From NCBI GenBank assembly GCA_944390965.1, contig CALXRW010000006.1, forward strand, positions 1 through 61,608: 61,608 nt of DNA, given 5' to 3'. Both the position numbers and the translations under genes were made by a program. Positions 39,117 through 47,974 of this stretch are shown here, in pieces (within the stretch, counting starts at the first letter, position 1; each line of letters starts with the position of its first letter). The stretch is from an uncultured Clostridia bacterium (GTDB lineage: Bacteria > Bacillota > Clostridia > TANB77 > CAG-508). The notes below the pieces were generated by a model, which worked only from the letters and a program-made list of their open reading frames with translations, did not search any database and was not told the origin of the DNA.

Positions 39117-39887
39117 TTATTTTTTTGTATAGATTATAATCGTTTTATCTTCTCCTTCTGATAGTACGGTTCCTTCTTCTGTAACTTCTCCACTTGTTTT
39201 ATATTTAATAAATCTTTCTTCAAAAGTATCGCCTTTATAGGTTTCAAAAAAACCATTGCCATCTTTTAATATTGTCCCATTTATTTCATTGTCAGTTGCA
39301 TCTACGCCCCCCACAAACAAGTCAACTCTTTTGTTAATTCTTTCATTTGTGTTCCAAGGAATAATGTAAGCAGAATTTTGTACTACATTCTTTTTATAAG
39401 AATCTATATAGGCTTTTATCAACTCATTTGGTGTATAGTTTGTACCTAAAAGTTCATTCATTAAATTTAATTCTGGTAGCCTTGTTTTCATATCTTCTAA
39501 TACGCTTTTTCTATAACTATTGGTAATGGAATCACTATTTGGTTGTATATGGTCATATTCTCTCCAAATAATTTCTATATCTCTATCCATTGCAGTATCA
39601 AATACTTGTACAATTTCGTTTTCGGCTGTAATAATGATCCTAAGTGGTTCATTATTATAACGATATAGTGTTGGAATAATTGTTTCTGTACTTACTTCTC
39701 TTGTAATTTCTGCATTTGGTGCATTATCCTCTGATACATATTCATAAAACGTAGAAACATCAGATGCAGCAAATACAATATCTGATGTGCTCTTGGCTTT
39801 GTTAATTACAAAAAATGCTATTGATATGGCAATGACAAATATTAGCATTGCTGCAGCCATTTCTAACGCTTTTGCTACATCCTCCAT
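39117..39887 (-). CDS. Pilin-like protein, 256 residues
   Basis: The N-terminus MEDVAKALEMAAAMLIFVIA follows the M-E-[DN]-x-[AS]-K-A-L pattern shared by the other subunits of this operon, then a transmembrane helix and a longer ectodomain. The gene is close to its neighbours (35-base gaps) on the minus strand. No enzymatic motif. Confidence 0.7.
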   Translation of the reverse strand: MEDVAKALEMAAAMLIFVIAISIAFFVINKAKSTSDIVFAASDVSTFYEYVSEDNAPNAEITREVSTETIIPTLYRYNNEPLRIIITAENEIVQVFDTAMDRDIEIIWREYDHIQPNSDSITNSYRKSVLEDMKTRLPELNLMNELLGTNYTPNELIKAYIDSYKKNVVQNSAYIIPWNTNERINKRVDLFVGGVDATDNEINGTILKDGNGFFETYKGDTFEERFIKYKTSGEVTEEGTVLSEGEDKTIIIYTKK

Positions 39888-39922
39888 TCTCCGTCTTCCT
39901 TTCGATTTTCTAAAATTCTTTA

Positions 39923-40342
39923 TTATTTTTTCTTAATTGTCACTCCATCAATTATCCCAGAATTATAAGAAAATGTTACAGTATAAGTATTTGCTGTTGT
40001 AATTGCATTTTGAGCTTTTGTAATATTAGTATCATCTGTTATATCCTTAACAATATCAGCTGATCCATCATTATATGTAACTTTTACTTCATGAATTTGG
40101 GTATCAGATGCATTAGATGCCCTAATTGCGGATAGCAATGCTCTTACATTACCTGCATTTTGCTCACCTTGATAACTTTCGAATTTTCTATTAAAAATTT
40201 GTTTTGCTTGGTCTGTCATTCCTTCTACACCTTGTTCTACTGGTTCATTCATATTATTTACTACTAAAACTCCTACTGCAATTAATACTATGGCAATTAA
40301 TATTGCTCCTGCTATGATTAATGCTTTTGATGCATTCTCCAT
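39923..40342 (-). CDS. Pilin-like subunit, paralogue 1
   Basis: 139 residues. The first ~65 residues (MENASKALIIAGAILIAIVL, then EQGVEGMTDQAKQIFNRKFE) are almost identical in DNA and protein to those of the gene at 40430. The C-terminal half differs: KVTYNDGSADIVKD versus QVTYKSDESTSN. This indicates a recent duplication with a divergent, presumably exposed C-terminus. The N-terminal helix has no leader peptide and no G/A-F/M cleavage context. Probably assembles as a pilus or pseudopilus. Confidence 0.75.
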   Translation of the reverse strand: MENASKALIIAGAILIAIVLIAVGVLVVNNMNEPVEQGVEGMTDQAKQIFNRKFESYQGEQNAGNVRALLSAIRASNASDTQIHEVKVTYNDGSADIVKDITDDTNITKAQNAITTANTYTVTFSYNSGIIDGVTIKKK

Positions 40343-40355
40343 AAAAAGACCTCCT

Positions 40356-40432
40356 TATCTTTTAGTAATTTCTTTGCAGAACGGGCGATTAAAATCGCCC
40401 CTACAATTTTTACAGATTACTTTATACTACTA
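40356..40432. repeat. Repeat family R1, copy 4
   Basis: GTAATTTCTTTGCAGAACGG plus GGGCGATTAAAATCGCCC, sitting between two nearly identical pilin-like genes and touching the stop codon of the upstream one. It may have taken part in the duplication or merely inserted. Confidence 0.85.
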
Positions 40433-40864
40433 TTTTGATACTTTTGAACTTGTTATTGTTACAGAAGTAATTACACCAGAGTCATATCCAAATTCAACTG
40501 TATAGGTTGCATCCGTTGTAATATCCTCTTGTGCTGTTGTGATTTTATCTTCATCAGTAGTATTTGTAATATTAGATGTAGATTCATCACTTTTATATGT
40601 GACCTGTACTTTATGAATTTGAGTATCTGATTCATTAGATACTCTAATTGCTGATAACAATGCTCTTACATTATTTGCATTTTGTGTACCTTGATAGCTT
40701 TCAAACTTTCTATTAAAAATTTGTTTTGCTTGGTCTGTCATTCCTTCTACACCTTGTTCCACTGGTTCATTCATATTATTTACTACTAAAACTCCTACTG
40801 CAATTAATACTATGGCAATCAATATTGCTCCTGCTATAATTAACGCTTTTGATGCATTCTCCAT
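40430..40864 (-). CDS. Pilin-like subunit, paralogue 2
   Basis: 144 residues. Near-identical N-terminal helix and linker to the gene at 39923, then a diverged tail of ~70 residues ending TSVTITSSKVSK. The stop lies in the edge of repeat R1 copy 4. It probably forms a variable set of major subunits with its duplicate. Confidence 0.75.
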   Translation of the reverse strand: MENASKALIIAGAILIAIVLIAVGVLVVNNMNEPVEQGVEGMTDQAKQIFNRKFESYQGTQNANNVRALLSAIRVSNESDTQIHKVQVTYKSDESTSNITNTTDEDKITTAQEDITTDATYTVEFGYDSGVITSVTITSSKVSK

Positions 40865-40921
40865 ATTTTTTATCCTCCTTATCTTTTGAATTAATATATA
40901 TTTAAAATATTAAAAACAATT

Positions 40922-41350
40922 TTATATTTCTGTAAAACGAATTTCTGCTATTTTACCTGTTTTTTCATGGTAAGCTATTACTTCTCCCTTAAAAGTTGCA
41001 GTATTAAAATTTCGAATAAATTCTGTTGTTCCTACTTTGTATATGGTTTCCATAGGATATATGGTTTCATTTAAAGAAAATTTAATTTCAATTTTAATGC
41101 TATTTTCATCATCTGGTATATAAATTCCTTGTTCATCTTTTTTTATTTGATATGTTTCATTATGGTCTATTGCCTTGTTTAATATGGTACCAACATCTGT
41201 ACCATAAATTTCTTTATTTAAATATTGTTCATATTCTAAGTTAAATTGTTTTGCCATTTTTTGTTTTGCTTCTATGTTGTTTAAGAAGAATATAATTGCT
41301 ACCATGATGCAAATTAATAGGGCTATTAAAATAATAATTGTCTTTTTCAT
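40922..41350 (-). CDS. Pilin-like protein, 142 residues
   Basis: Does not carry the MENA start, but the N-terminus MKKTIIILIALLICIMVAII is a hydrophobic anchor. The region QFNLEYEQYLNKEIYGTDVG matches the FNxxYxxY...G(x)DV pattern of the paralogues at 41406 and 41826. Likely a minor or adaptor subunit. Confidence 0.65.
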   Translation of the reverse strand: MKKTIIILIALLICIMVAIIFFLNNIEAKQKMAKQFNLEYEQYLNKEIYGTDVGTILNKAIDHNETYQIKKDEQGIYIPDDENSIKIEIKFSLNETIYPMETIYKVGTTEFIRNFNTATFKGEVIAYHEKTGKIAEIRFTEI

Positions 41351-41405
41351 AATACTCCCTTTATTATATTATAATATGTTTTTCGCTATTTTTCAAGGGT
41401 TTTCG

Positions 41406-41822
41406 CTAAGTTTTCTGTTCAAACACAATTTCCTTAATTTTACCATTATTTTCTCTATAAGTTATATTTTTACAAATAAAACTGGAGTCAATATATTGAG
41501 GAATAATTTCATTAATGTTCATATTGGTCAAATTTAGATTCGGCTTTGATATTTGTACTGAAATTGGCTCTGTTGGGTCAATTTCATTTTGTTCTTTTGC
41601 TAAATTTACAATTGTAACAATATCATGTATGGTAACATCTTCTTCTCCAGGATAAACAGCAAATTGACTATTAATTTGCTCAATTTCTTGCATTTGCTGC
41701 TGTTGTTGGTACTGTGCACTTAGTCTACTACTATTGGAAAAAAGATATACTCCTAAGGAGAGGATAATAATTCCTATGAGAATGCCACCTGTCATTAATA
41801 ATGCTTTAGAGGCGTTTTCCAT
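41406..41822 (-). CDS. Pilin-like subunit, 138 residues
   Basis: The N-terminus MENASKALLMTGGILIGIII is the shared helix. The ectodomain has EQINSQFAVYPGEEDVTIHD, the family pattern QF..Y.G..DV. It starts three bases before the upstream gene ends. No leader peptide and no enzymatic motif. Confidence 0.7.
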   Translation of the reverse strand: MENASKALLMTGGILIGIIILSLGVYLFSNSSRLSAQYQQQQQMQEIEQINSQFAVYPGEEDVTIHDIVTIVNLAKEQNEIDPTEPISVQISKPNLNLTNMNINEIIPQYIDSSFICKNITYRENNGKIKEIVFEQKT

Positions 41823-41825
41823 GTC

Positions 41826-42326
41826 TTATTCCCCCCTTGTCTCTATTTCTATTTCCTCAAATACCATTTTAGAGATAATACCATTTTCATTTTCAAATTT
41901 TGTTTGATTACTTACACATTTAAAAAATCTTTGTTCTTTAAATAATTTAAAACTAGTTTCATTTTGTTTTAAATTATTATAAGTATTTAATGCACTACCA
42001 GTAAAAATGTAATTATTGGGTTGTAGTCCATCTAAAATATCGGTACGATTAATTCTTACCTCTATTGTTATTGGATTTTCTGGATTCTGGACATTATTAT
42101 TAATAGCTTTATTTGTAATAGTAATAATTTCAATTCCTCTTAGTTCTTTTTTATCATAAGCTGTATACTCTTGATTAAATTTCCTTACTTGTTCTTCTTC
42201 TCTTGCTGCACTTTCATATTCATGCAAATCTCTTGTTCTTGTATATACAATTATTCCTGTAGAAATAATGACTAATGCAATTAAAATTCCTCCTGCTATT
42301 AATAATGCTTTTGCTGCATTTTCCAT
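41826..42326 (-). CDS. Pilin-like subunit, 166 residues
   Basis: The first subunit gene after the membrane platform gene. N-terminus MENAAKALLIAGGILIALVI; ectodomain VRKFNQEYTAYDKKELRGIE with the family pattern. About 27 bases separate it from the TadB/C-like gene. Function inferred from context. Confidence 0.7.
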   Translation of the reverse strand: MENAAKALLIAGGILIALVIISTGIIVYTRTRDLHEYESAAREEEQVRKFNQEYTAYDKKELRGIEIITITNKAINNNVQNPENPITIEVRINRTDILDGLQPNNYIFTGSALNTYNNLKQNETSFKLFKEQRFFKCVSNQTKFENENGIISKMVFEEIEIETRGE

Positions 42327-42353
42327 ACTTTTTATTCCTTTCTATTGTAAAAA

Positions 42354-44429
42354 TTACATCATGCCAGATATAGAGTTGAATGAACTTGTCATACTACTAA
42401 TTCCAATAACAACTAATGGAACAATAAGGTATCCAACAAATAAGCAAATCATTGGTGCAAATCCAATTGCTTTTCCAATTAAGCCTTTTCTTGATATTAA
42501 TCTTTCATTAGATTCTTTTCTTTTTTCTTGGTAATAAGCACGTTCTGTATCTAGTTCATCAAAAGCATCCGCAATTGGTATTTTTTCAACAGAAGCTTGT
42601 AAACTTTCTACAATTCTAATTAATTGTGGTTGTGAAACATCGTTTTTTAGTTCTTCTAGTGCTTCCCATGCACCACTTTCATAGTTATTTACACATTTGG
42701 AAATTGGTTCTCTGAAGATATTAGAATATCTTTCTATCCATTCTAAAATGATTTCTACATTTACTCTTTCAATTTTCATTAACATTAATATAATTGTTTG
42801 GAACTGCATTACTTCATTTTCCATTTCTAGTTGTCTCATTTTAGATTGGAAAACAAGAACAGCAACTGGTGCGTAGTAACCAGCAAAACCAATAACTGCT
42901 GCAAGCAATAGTTCAAACCACTGTAGATGCTCCGTTTTTACAATCTGCAATTTTGTATATAATCTGTCTGCATCTTCTGCAATTTTTTCGTCTCTAACAC
43001 CTTCATAATATTCTGACTCTGATATCGTTTCAATAATCTCTTCTTTTGTAATATCATTTTTATTTTTAAATATCTCTAAAAAGTAATTATCTTGTTCTGT
43101 TAATTCCATTCCTCTTATTTGGTCTGATTCTGATACCATTCCCATAACATCATAATTGCTGGTTGGTTCTTCATATACATTTTTAATTGCTATTCTATGT
43201 AATTGTATAAAAAAAGTTAATGATAGTGCAAAACTCAAAACACATGCACAAATCCTATTGATATATATCCACTCAATTTTGGATTTAGATGCTGAATCTT
43301 TCATGAGCTTTACCATTTTTCTGTTTTCTTTTGAGTTTTTCTTTGGAATAAATAAGTCTATTATTTTTTTGAAAAATGGATTTTTATATATTTTTGCTTG
43401 CCATGGGTTGTCAGTTCCTACTTTTCCATTTGAAGTATCTCCACTGTCTTTTAATTTTCTGATTAATACATAACAAACAAAAGTAATAATTAGGATTAAA
43501 ATTTGAACAATCATTCCACCTTTTCCACCATAGAATTGATTGGTGAAAGAGAACTGTGATACTGCCCAAGATTTTAATGGTTCAATAAACATAATAGGTA
43601 CTGCTGCAATTAAAGATAAACTTTGAAATACATAATCTAATTTATCTCTTTTTAAGATTTCTAATTGCATTTCTTGTGTAATATTATTTAAATTTTTAAG
43701 GTACAAAGATGCACCATCTATTTTTCTATCTCCAAATTCTTTTGTTAAATAGGAGATTCCTGCAAATTCTTTTAAATAACTGTTTGGTGCAATGTCATAA
43801 TATTTTTCTAGTTCTGTTTCAGGATCATTGGAAGTTAATATTTCATAAATTTTGTCCGCTTGTCTTGATACTTCTAGTTCATCATTTTGCGCAACTTCAT
43901 AAATAGCTTCTTCTACCATGTTATATTCATGATAACTATGTCTAATTTCTGCAAAGAAGTCAATCTGTTGTTTTAAAATTTTATTGTCAATTTTATCTAC
44001 CATTCCTTCTACAAGTGTTTCAATAAAGAACACTTCAAAGAGTAATAAAATACATAATAGCATAATATTAGAACTTGTAAGAATTAAAATTAAAATCGTA
44101 AATGGTAATACAACAAGTAATGCTTTTGTAATTACTTTTGCTGTTTGTTTTCTAGTTAAGTATTCATCTTCTATATTAGTAATTTCAAGCCTTCTTCTAA
44201 TTTTTAGCGTGTATCTTTTTATAACAGGAATTTTTAAGAAATATACATATAATTTTTGGTAAAGGATTTCTGTAGAAAATTTCTTCTGTTCTGTTCCTTC
44301 TTTTAATTTTCTTATTGTCTGTGCATCGCCTTTATTCAAGGTTTTTCTAATAATTAAGTAGGCAATTATAATAAGTACTAATAAAGCTCCACTGCCTGCT
44401 AGTATATACATGATGATATTCTCTGACAT
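42354..44429 (-). CDS. TadB/TadC-like fused membrane platform protein
   Basis: 691 residues with about seven hydrophobic segments, one at the N-terminus (about 7-27) and the rest in two clusters. Tad systems normally encode separate TadB and TadC (type II secretion F-like domains); here both halves appear joined in one protein. The second half contains a QFQTIILMLMKIERVNVEI-like stretch and AIGFAPMICLFVGYLIVPLV near the end. It would form the inner platform that the ATPase drives. No known name. The gene order (ATPase, platform, subunits) supports the role. Confidence 0.75.
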   Translation of the reverse strand: MSENIIMYILAGSGALLVLIIIAYLIIRKTLNKGDAQTIRKLKEGTEQKKFSTEILYQKLYVYFLKIPVIKRYTLKIRRRLEITNIEDEYLTRKQTAKVITKALLVVLPFTILILILTSSNIMLLCILLLFEVFFIETLVEGMVDKIDNKILKQQIDFFAEIRHSYHEYNMVEEAIYEVAQNDELEVSRQADKIYEILTSNDPETELEKYYDIAPNSYLKEFAGISYLTKEFGDRKIDGASLYLKNLNNITQEMQLEILKRDKLDYVFQSLSLIAAVPIMFIEPLKSWAVSQFSFTNQFYGGKGGMIVQILILIITFVCYVLIRKLKDSGDTSNGKVGTDNPWQAKIYKNPFFKKIIDLFIPKKNSKENRKMVKLMKDSASKSKIEWIYINRICACVLSFALSLTFFIQLHRIAIKNVYEEPTSNYDVMGMVSESDQIRGMELTEQDNYFLEIFKNKNDITKEEIIETISESEYYEGVRDEKIAEDADRLYTKLQIVKTEHLQWFELLLAAVIGFAGYYAPVAVLVFQSKMRQLEMENEVMQFQTIILMLMKIERVNVEIILEWIERYSNIFREPISKCVNNYESGAWEALEELKNDVSQPQLIRIVESLQASVEKIPIADAFDELDTERAYYQEKRKESNERLISRKGLIGKAIGFAPMICLFVGYLIVPLVVIGISSMTSSFNSISGMM

Positions 44430-44456
44430 TTCACACCTCCTGTTTTTCTTTTGTCT

Positions 44457-46400
44457 TTATACTGTTTTTGGTTTTCTTCCTCTTTTTTTGCTTGTTAGTT
44501 TTTGAGTTTGATTTTGTGAATTTCCCCATGTTTCTTCGATAAATTTATCGAATTCTTCCATATCTGAGGAATCCATATTGCTTCTCATTTCTGCAATATT
44601 GGTATCTGAAATTTTATTGGTAATCACATATTCGTCATCTATATATTCCAAGATATTTACATATCTGTATAATTCCTTATTGGTTGATTTTGTAAAGTAA
44701 TATGTAGCATTGTCTAAAAATTTATCTAATTTTCCTTCTAATGTTTTCTCATTTTTATGTTCAAAGGTATATTCATTTTTATCTTCAACTGGAATACATT
44801 CTGTTACTCTTTCAATGTATCTTCTTCCTCTAAAGTCTTTTACTAAGTGTACATCAAAATTTAATACTTGAATAACTTGTTCTTCAGCTGTTTTTTCATT
44901 TGTGAATACACCTGTTCTAAGCATAGAGTTTCTTAAAGCTGTTACTAAGTTTGGAAATGTTTTAGCATGGTGTGTAAATAACGTAAATTTAGATGCTACC
45001 TGTGCTGCTTGAATCATCCAAGATGCAACTGGGTCTGTTGCAACCTCTCCAATGATGTTAACAGAACCATCTGTTTTTTTCTGAACATCAAGGCCTTCTT
45101 GTCCTGAAATAGTATCTGTTTCTCTGAATGTTAAAATATTTCTTGTTGGATAAATTTTCCTCAAATGAAGCTCGAATGCTGTTTCTTGCACCCTTATATT
45201 CATGGTTTCATAGATATTTTCTATCATACCCATTAACATAGTGGTTTTACCACAACCTTGCTCACCTGTAATAGCAATGATTCTTGCTCCTTTTACTAAA
45301 TACTTTAATAAAGCAATTGCTTTATCTCCACCTGGCGCTGTAATTAATTGTTCTAGTGTTGCTCTTTTTACATCGAATTTTCTTACGAAAAATGCCCATG
45401 TTTCTGAAAAGCTTGGACGTACAACAACAACTCTGGAACCATCTTTCATTTCATTAATTTTATATCCATTTGTATCAGATAATTGTCCTGGGTTATTATA
45501 TTTATATATGTTTTGACAAACTCTTTTTAATTCGCTTTCTGTTCCAAAGGATAAAAACTCTAAACGTATAGATTTTCCTTGGAAAAATATCCAAATACTG
45601 TCACATGCTCTTGGCACTTTGTGTTCTAATATTTGGTCAACATAGTCTGCATCTGTCTGTGCTACTTGGCTTAAGAAACTTTCTGGTAAACCAGATACTC
45701 CCCCAGATACTCCATCTATATTCATATCTCTTATTTCATCAATACTGCTATATCCTTTATAGTGTTGGTATACCCTTTGTACTACTATATTTAATTTGTC
45801 AGCAAAATCTAGTGGAATATTTTCTTTTTCATATATTTCACTGATTTCATCTGAGGTAATAACATAAGTAGGTTTTGTTTCACCTGCTACATATTTTAAT
45901 GTTGCTAAATTATATTTTTTTATTAATACTGTCAAAGCTTCATATCCAAAGTCTTTTTTATAGGCATATAGTAATATGTCAAATTTATCTTGTGCAGTAA
46001 GTAAAGATGGTATATCAAATGGAATGGCTCTAGATATTGTCATTTCATCTACACCATATTCTTTATATAATAAATCATATATTAATTCTTTTACATATTT
46101 TTTATCATTGACATCTCCATAGGTACATCCTTTTAATGCCTTTTTTAATTCATACTTTTTATTTTTTCTTCTTTTTAATTCTTCTTCTGAAAGGCCTATA
46201 TCATATAGGTTTATTTTAGTAATCTCATCTAATCTTCTTTTTATAAATTCGCTCATTTTTTCAAGTGTATATGTTTTATCATCTACACTTTTAATTTCTT
46301 CTTCATCGTCTTGTTTCTTTTTTTTGGTTATTTTATATACAACTGTAAAAATAATGACAGCTAAAACAACTAAAATTAGTAATATGTTTAATATGTCCAT
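44457..46400 (-). CDS. TadA/CpaF-like secretion ATPase
   Basis: 647-residue hexameric motor for pilus assembly. Walker A ITGEQGCGKTT is near residues 378-388. An N-terminal membrane segment (about 5-22), lacking in classical CpaF, and an unusually long N-terminal region (~350 residues) set it apart. His- and Asp-box-like parts follow (VNIIGEVATDPVASW, FTLFTHHAKTFPNLVTALR). A gap of 27 bases separates it from the platform gene. The ATPase type is clear; the substrate is inferred. Confidence 0.88.
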   Translation of the reverse strand: MDILNILLILVVLAVIIFTVVYKITKKKKQDDEEEIKSVDDKTYTLEKMSEFIKRRLDEITKINLYDIGLSEEELKRRKNKKYELKKALKGCTYGDVNDKKYVKELIYDLLYKEYGVDEMTISRAIPFDIPSLLTAQDKFDILLYAYKKDFGYEALTVLIKKYNLATLKYVAGETKPTYVITSDEISEIYEKENIPLDFADKLNIVVQRVYQHYKGYSSIDEIRDMNIDGVSGGVSGLPESFLSQVAQTDADYVDQILEHKVPRACDSIWIFFQGKSIRLEFLSFGTESELKRVCQNIYKYNNPGQLSDTNGYKINEMKDGSRVVVVRPSFSETWAFFVRKFDVKRATLEQLITAPGGDKAIALLKYLVKGARIIAITGEQGCGKTTMLMGMIENIYETMNIRVQETAFELHLRKIYPTRNILTFRETDTISGQEGLDVQKKTDGSVNIIGEVATDPVASWMIQAAQVASKFTLFTHHAKTFPNLVTALRNSMLRTGVFTNEKTAEEQVIQVLNFDVHLVKDFRGRRYIERVTECIPVEDKNEYTFEHKNEKTLEGKLDKFLDNATYYFTKSTNKELYRYVNILEYIDDEYVITNKISDTNIAEMRSNMDSSDMEEFDKFIEETWGNSQNQTQKLTSKKRGRKPKTV

Positions 46401-46428
46401 ATTTTTAAGCCCCTTCCTTTGTAAAGAA

Positions 46429-47262
46429 TTATCTCCTCATTTGTAATTCTTGCAATTTTGCAATAATACTTTCTGTTGTGTTATCTACTTCTTTAATAAA
46501 AATGGCATTTCTGTCTGTAGGATTAATATTACGAAATCTCCAAAAGAATTCATCTACTGTTGCATCATTTGTTGCATCAAAGAACAGTGTACTGTATGGT
46601 ATGGTGCAAATTTCATTTCGAATTCCCATATATCTAGCTATATTTTTGCTCGTAAATTTTGAAAATTTATCATATCTTCCTAATAATAATAAAGTGTTTC
46701 CTTTTTGAAAAAGTGGATTATTTTCTCGTAATGCCATTACTTCATTAATACTTTTTATTTTTTGTGTAAAATTAATTAAAATTAAATCTACATCATTTAA
46801 TATATCTACAATATATTTTTTATCTAATCCTTTGTTTAAGTCCACAAAAACTAAATCGTAATATCGGTTGGCTACTTGTAGTAAATCTCCATAAATTGGG
46901 AAAAATCTCTCGTATTCTTCATAAGAGTTTGTTTTAGGTGGTAGCAAAATTTCTAATCTATCTTTGAATACAACTTTTGTGTAGTTTGTTATAATTTCTG
47001 GTGTTGCTCTATTACTTTTTAATGCTTTTGCTAATCCCTCAATTCCAGATTCAATTCCAAAATTATTTCTTTTTGATAAAAAATTCTCAGTTGTTTGTGC
47101 CTTTTTCCAATAGCATGATTCTAAAGTATCATCGTTATAACGTGTAGATACTGTTAGAATTCTATAATTATGTTTAATTGCCATATAAGTAGAAATTGCT
47201 ACCATTGATAAGGTTTTTGCACTTTCTTCTTTTCCATTGCTCCAAAAGGCTACAACTGACAT
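46429..47262 (-). CDS. MinD/TadZ-like ATPase with a degenerate P-loop
   Basis: 277 residues. The N-terminal WSNGKEESAKTLSMVAI resembles the deviant Walker A of MinD/ParA proteins (KGGxGKT expected), while the second lysine-like position is altered. YYDLVFVDLNKGLDKKYIVD matches the ParA-type Walker B region. In Tad loci TadZ-like proteins locate the machine at a pole. Two such genes are adjacent here. ATP binding uncertain. Confidence 0.7.
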   Translation of the reverse strand: MSVVAFWSNGKEESAKTLSMVAISTYMAIKHNYRILTVSTRYNDDTLESCYWKKAQTTENFLSKRNNFGIESGIEGLAKALKSNRATPEIITNYTKVVFKDRLEILLPPKTNSYEEYERFFPIYGDLLQVANRYYDLVFVDLNKGLDKKYIVDILNDVDLILINFTQKIKSINEVMALRENNPLFQKGNTLLLLGRYDKFSKFTSKNIARYMGIRNEICTIPYSTLFFDATNDATVDEFFWRFRNINPTDRNAIFIKEVDNTTESIIAKLQELQMRR

Positions 47263-47264
47263 TC

Positions 47265-47960
47265 CTATACTCCTTTTTCTATATTCTTAAATATTTTTCT
47301 AATTTCACTTTCTCTTTGATTACCTAATATTTCTGTTGCAATATAAATCAAACCTTCTTTATATTGATTACTTAAATTTTTAAATTTTATTTTAGAAGCT
47401 CTTTGATTTTCTATAATCACGCTTTGATCTCCTAATTCATATGGAAAATATATTTTTTCTTCTTCCCATTGAATAGGATAAGGACTTGCTAAAAAATTTA
47501 AATAATCGTCATCTTCTTGATTAATATCTCTAGAAAATAAAACTTTTTTTAAAGTCAAAGGTTCTTTTAAACCACTTATAATTTCTATTCCTCTTTTTAA
47601 AGAATACATGTCAAATGAAGTAACAAAATAGTTTATTTTGGCATGTGAAATATCAAAATTATTAAACGTTTTGCTTGAGTCTACATCAATTAATGCCATA
47701 TCATAGTTTTCACTAATATCATCTACCATAAGGTAATCATTGATTTGTGGCAGTTCGTGGAAACCAACTGCCACATCCATATTTTCAAACTCGGTAACAT
47801 ATGTTGTGGTAGGATTAATAACAGGTATAATATATTTTGCTTTTTGATTTGTAGTAGCATCTATTACAATAATTCTTTTTCCTGCTTCTGTTAATATTTT
47901 GGCGATTTGTATGATAAGGTCTGTTTTATCAAATGCCCCAATAAATCCGATTTTCTCCAT
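47265..47960 (-). CDS. Second MinD/ParA-like protein, degenerate P-loop
   Basis: 231 residues. The start MEKIGFIGAFDKTDLIIQIA keeps the beta-strand and helix of a ParA fold but lacks a GK[ST] P-loop, so it is probably a nucleotide-free or weakly binding partner of the gene just downstream. NYDMALIDVDSSKTFNN resembles a Walker B/Switch II strand. Only two bases separate the two genes. Confidence 0.65.
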   Translation of the reverse strand: MEKIGFIGAFDKTDLIIQIAKILTEAGKRIIVIDATTNQKAKYIIPVINPTTTYVTEFENMDVAVGFHELPQINDYLMVDDISENYDMALIDVDSSKTFNNFDISHAKINYFVTSFDMYSLKRGIEIISGLKEPLTLKKVLFSRDINQEDDDYLNFLASPYPIQWEEEKIYFPYELGDQSVIIENQRASKIKFKNLSNQYKEGLIYIATEILGNQRESEIRKIFKNIEKGV

Positions 47961-47974
47961 GTTACCTCCTTATT

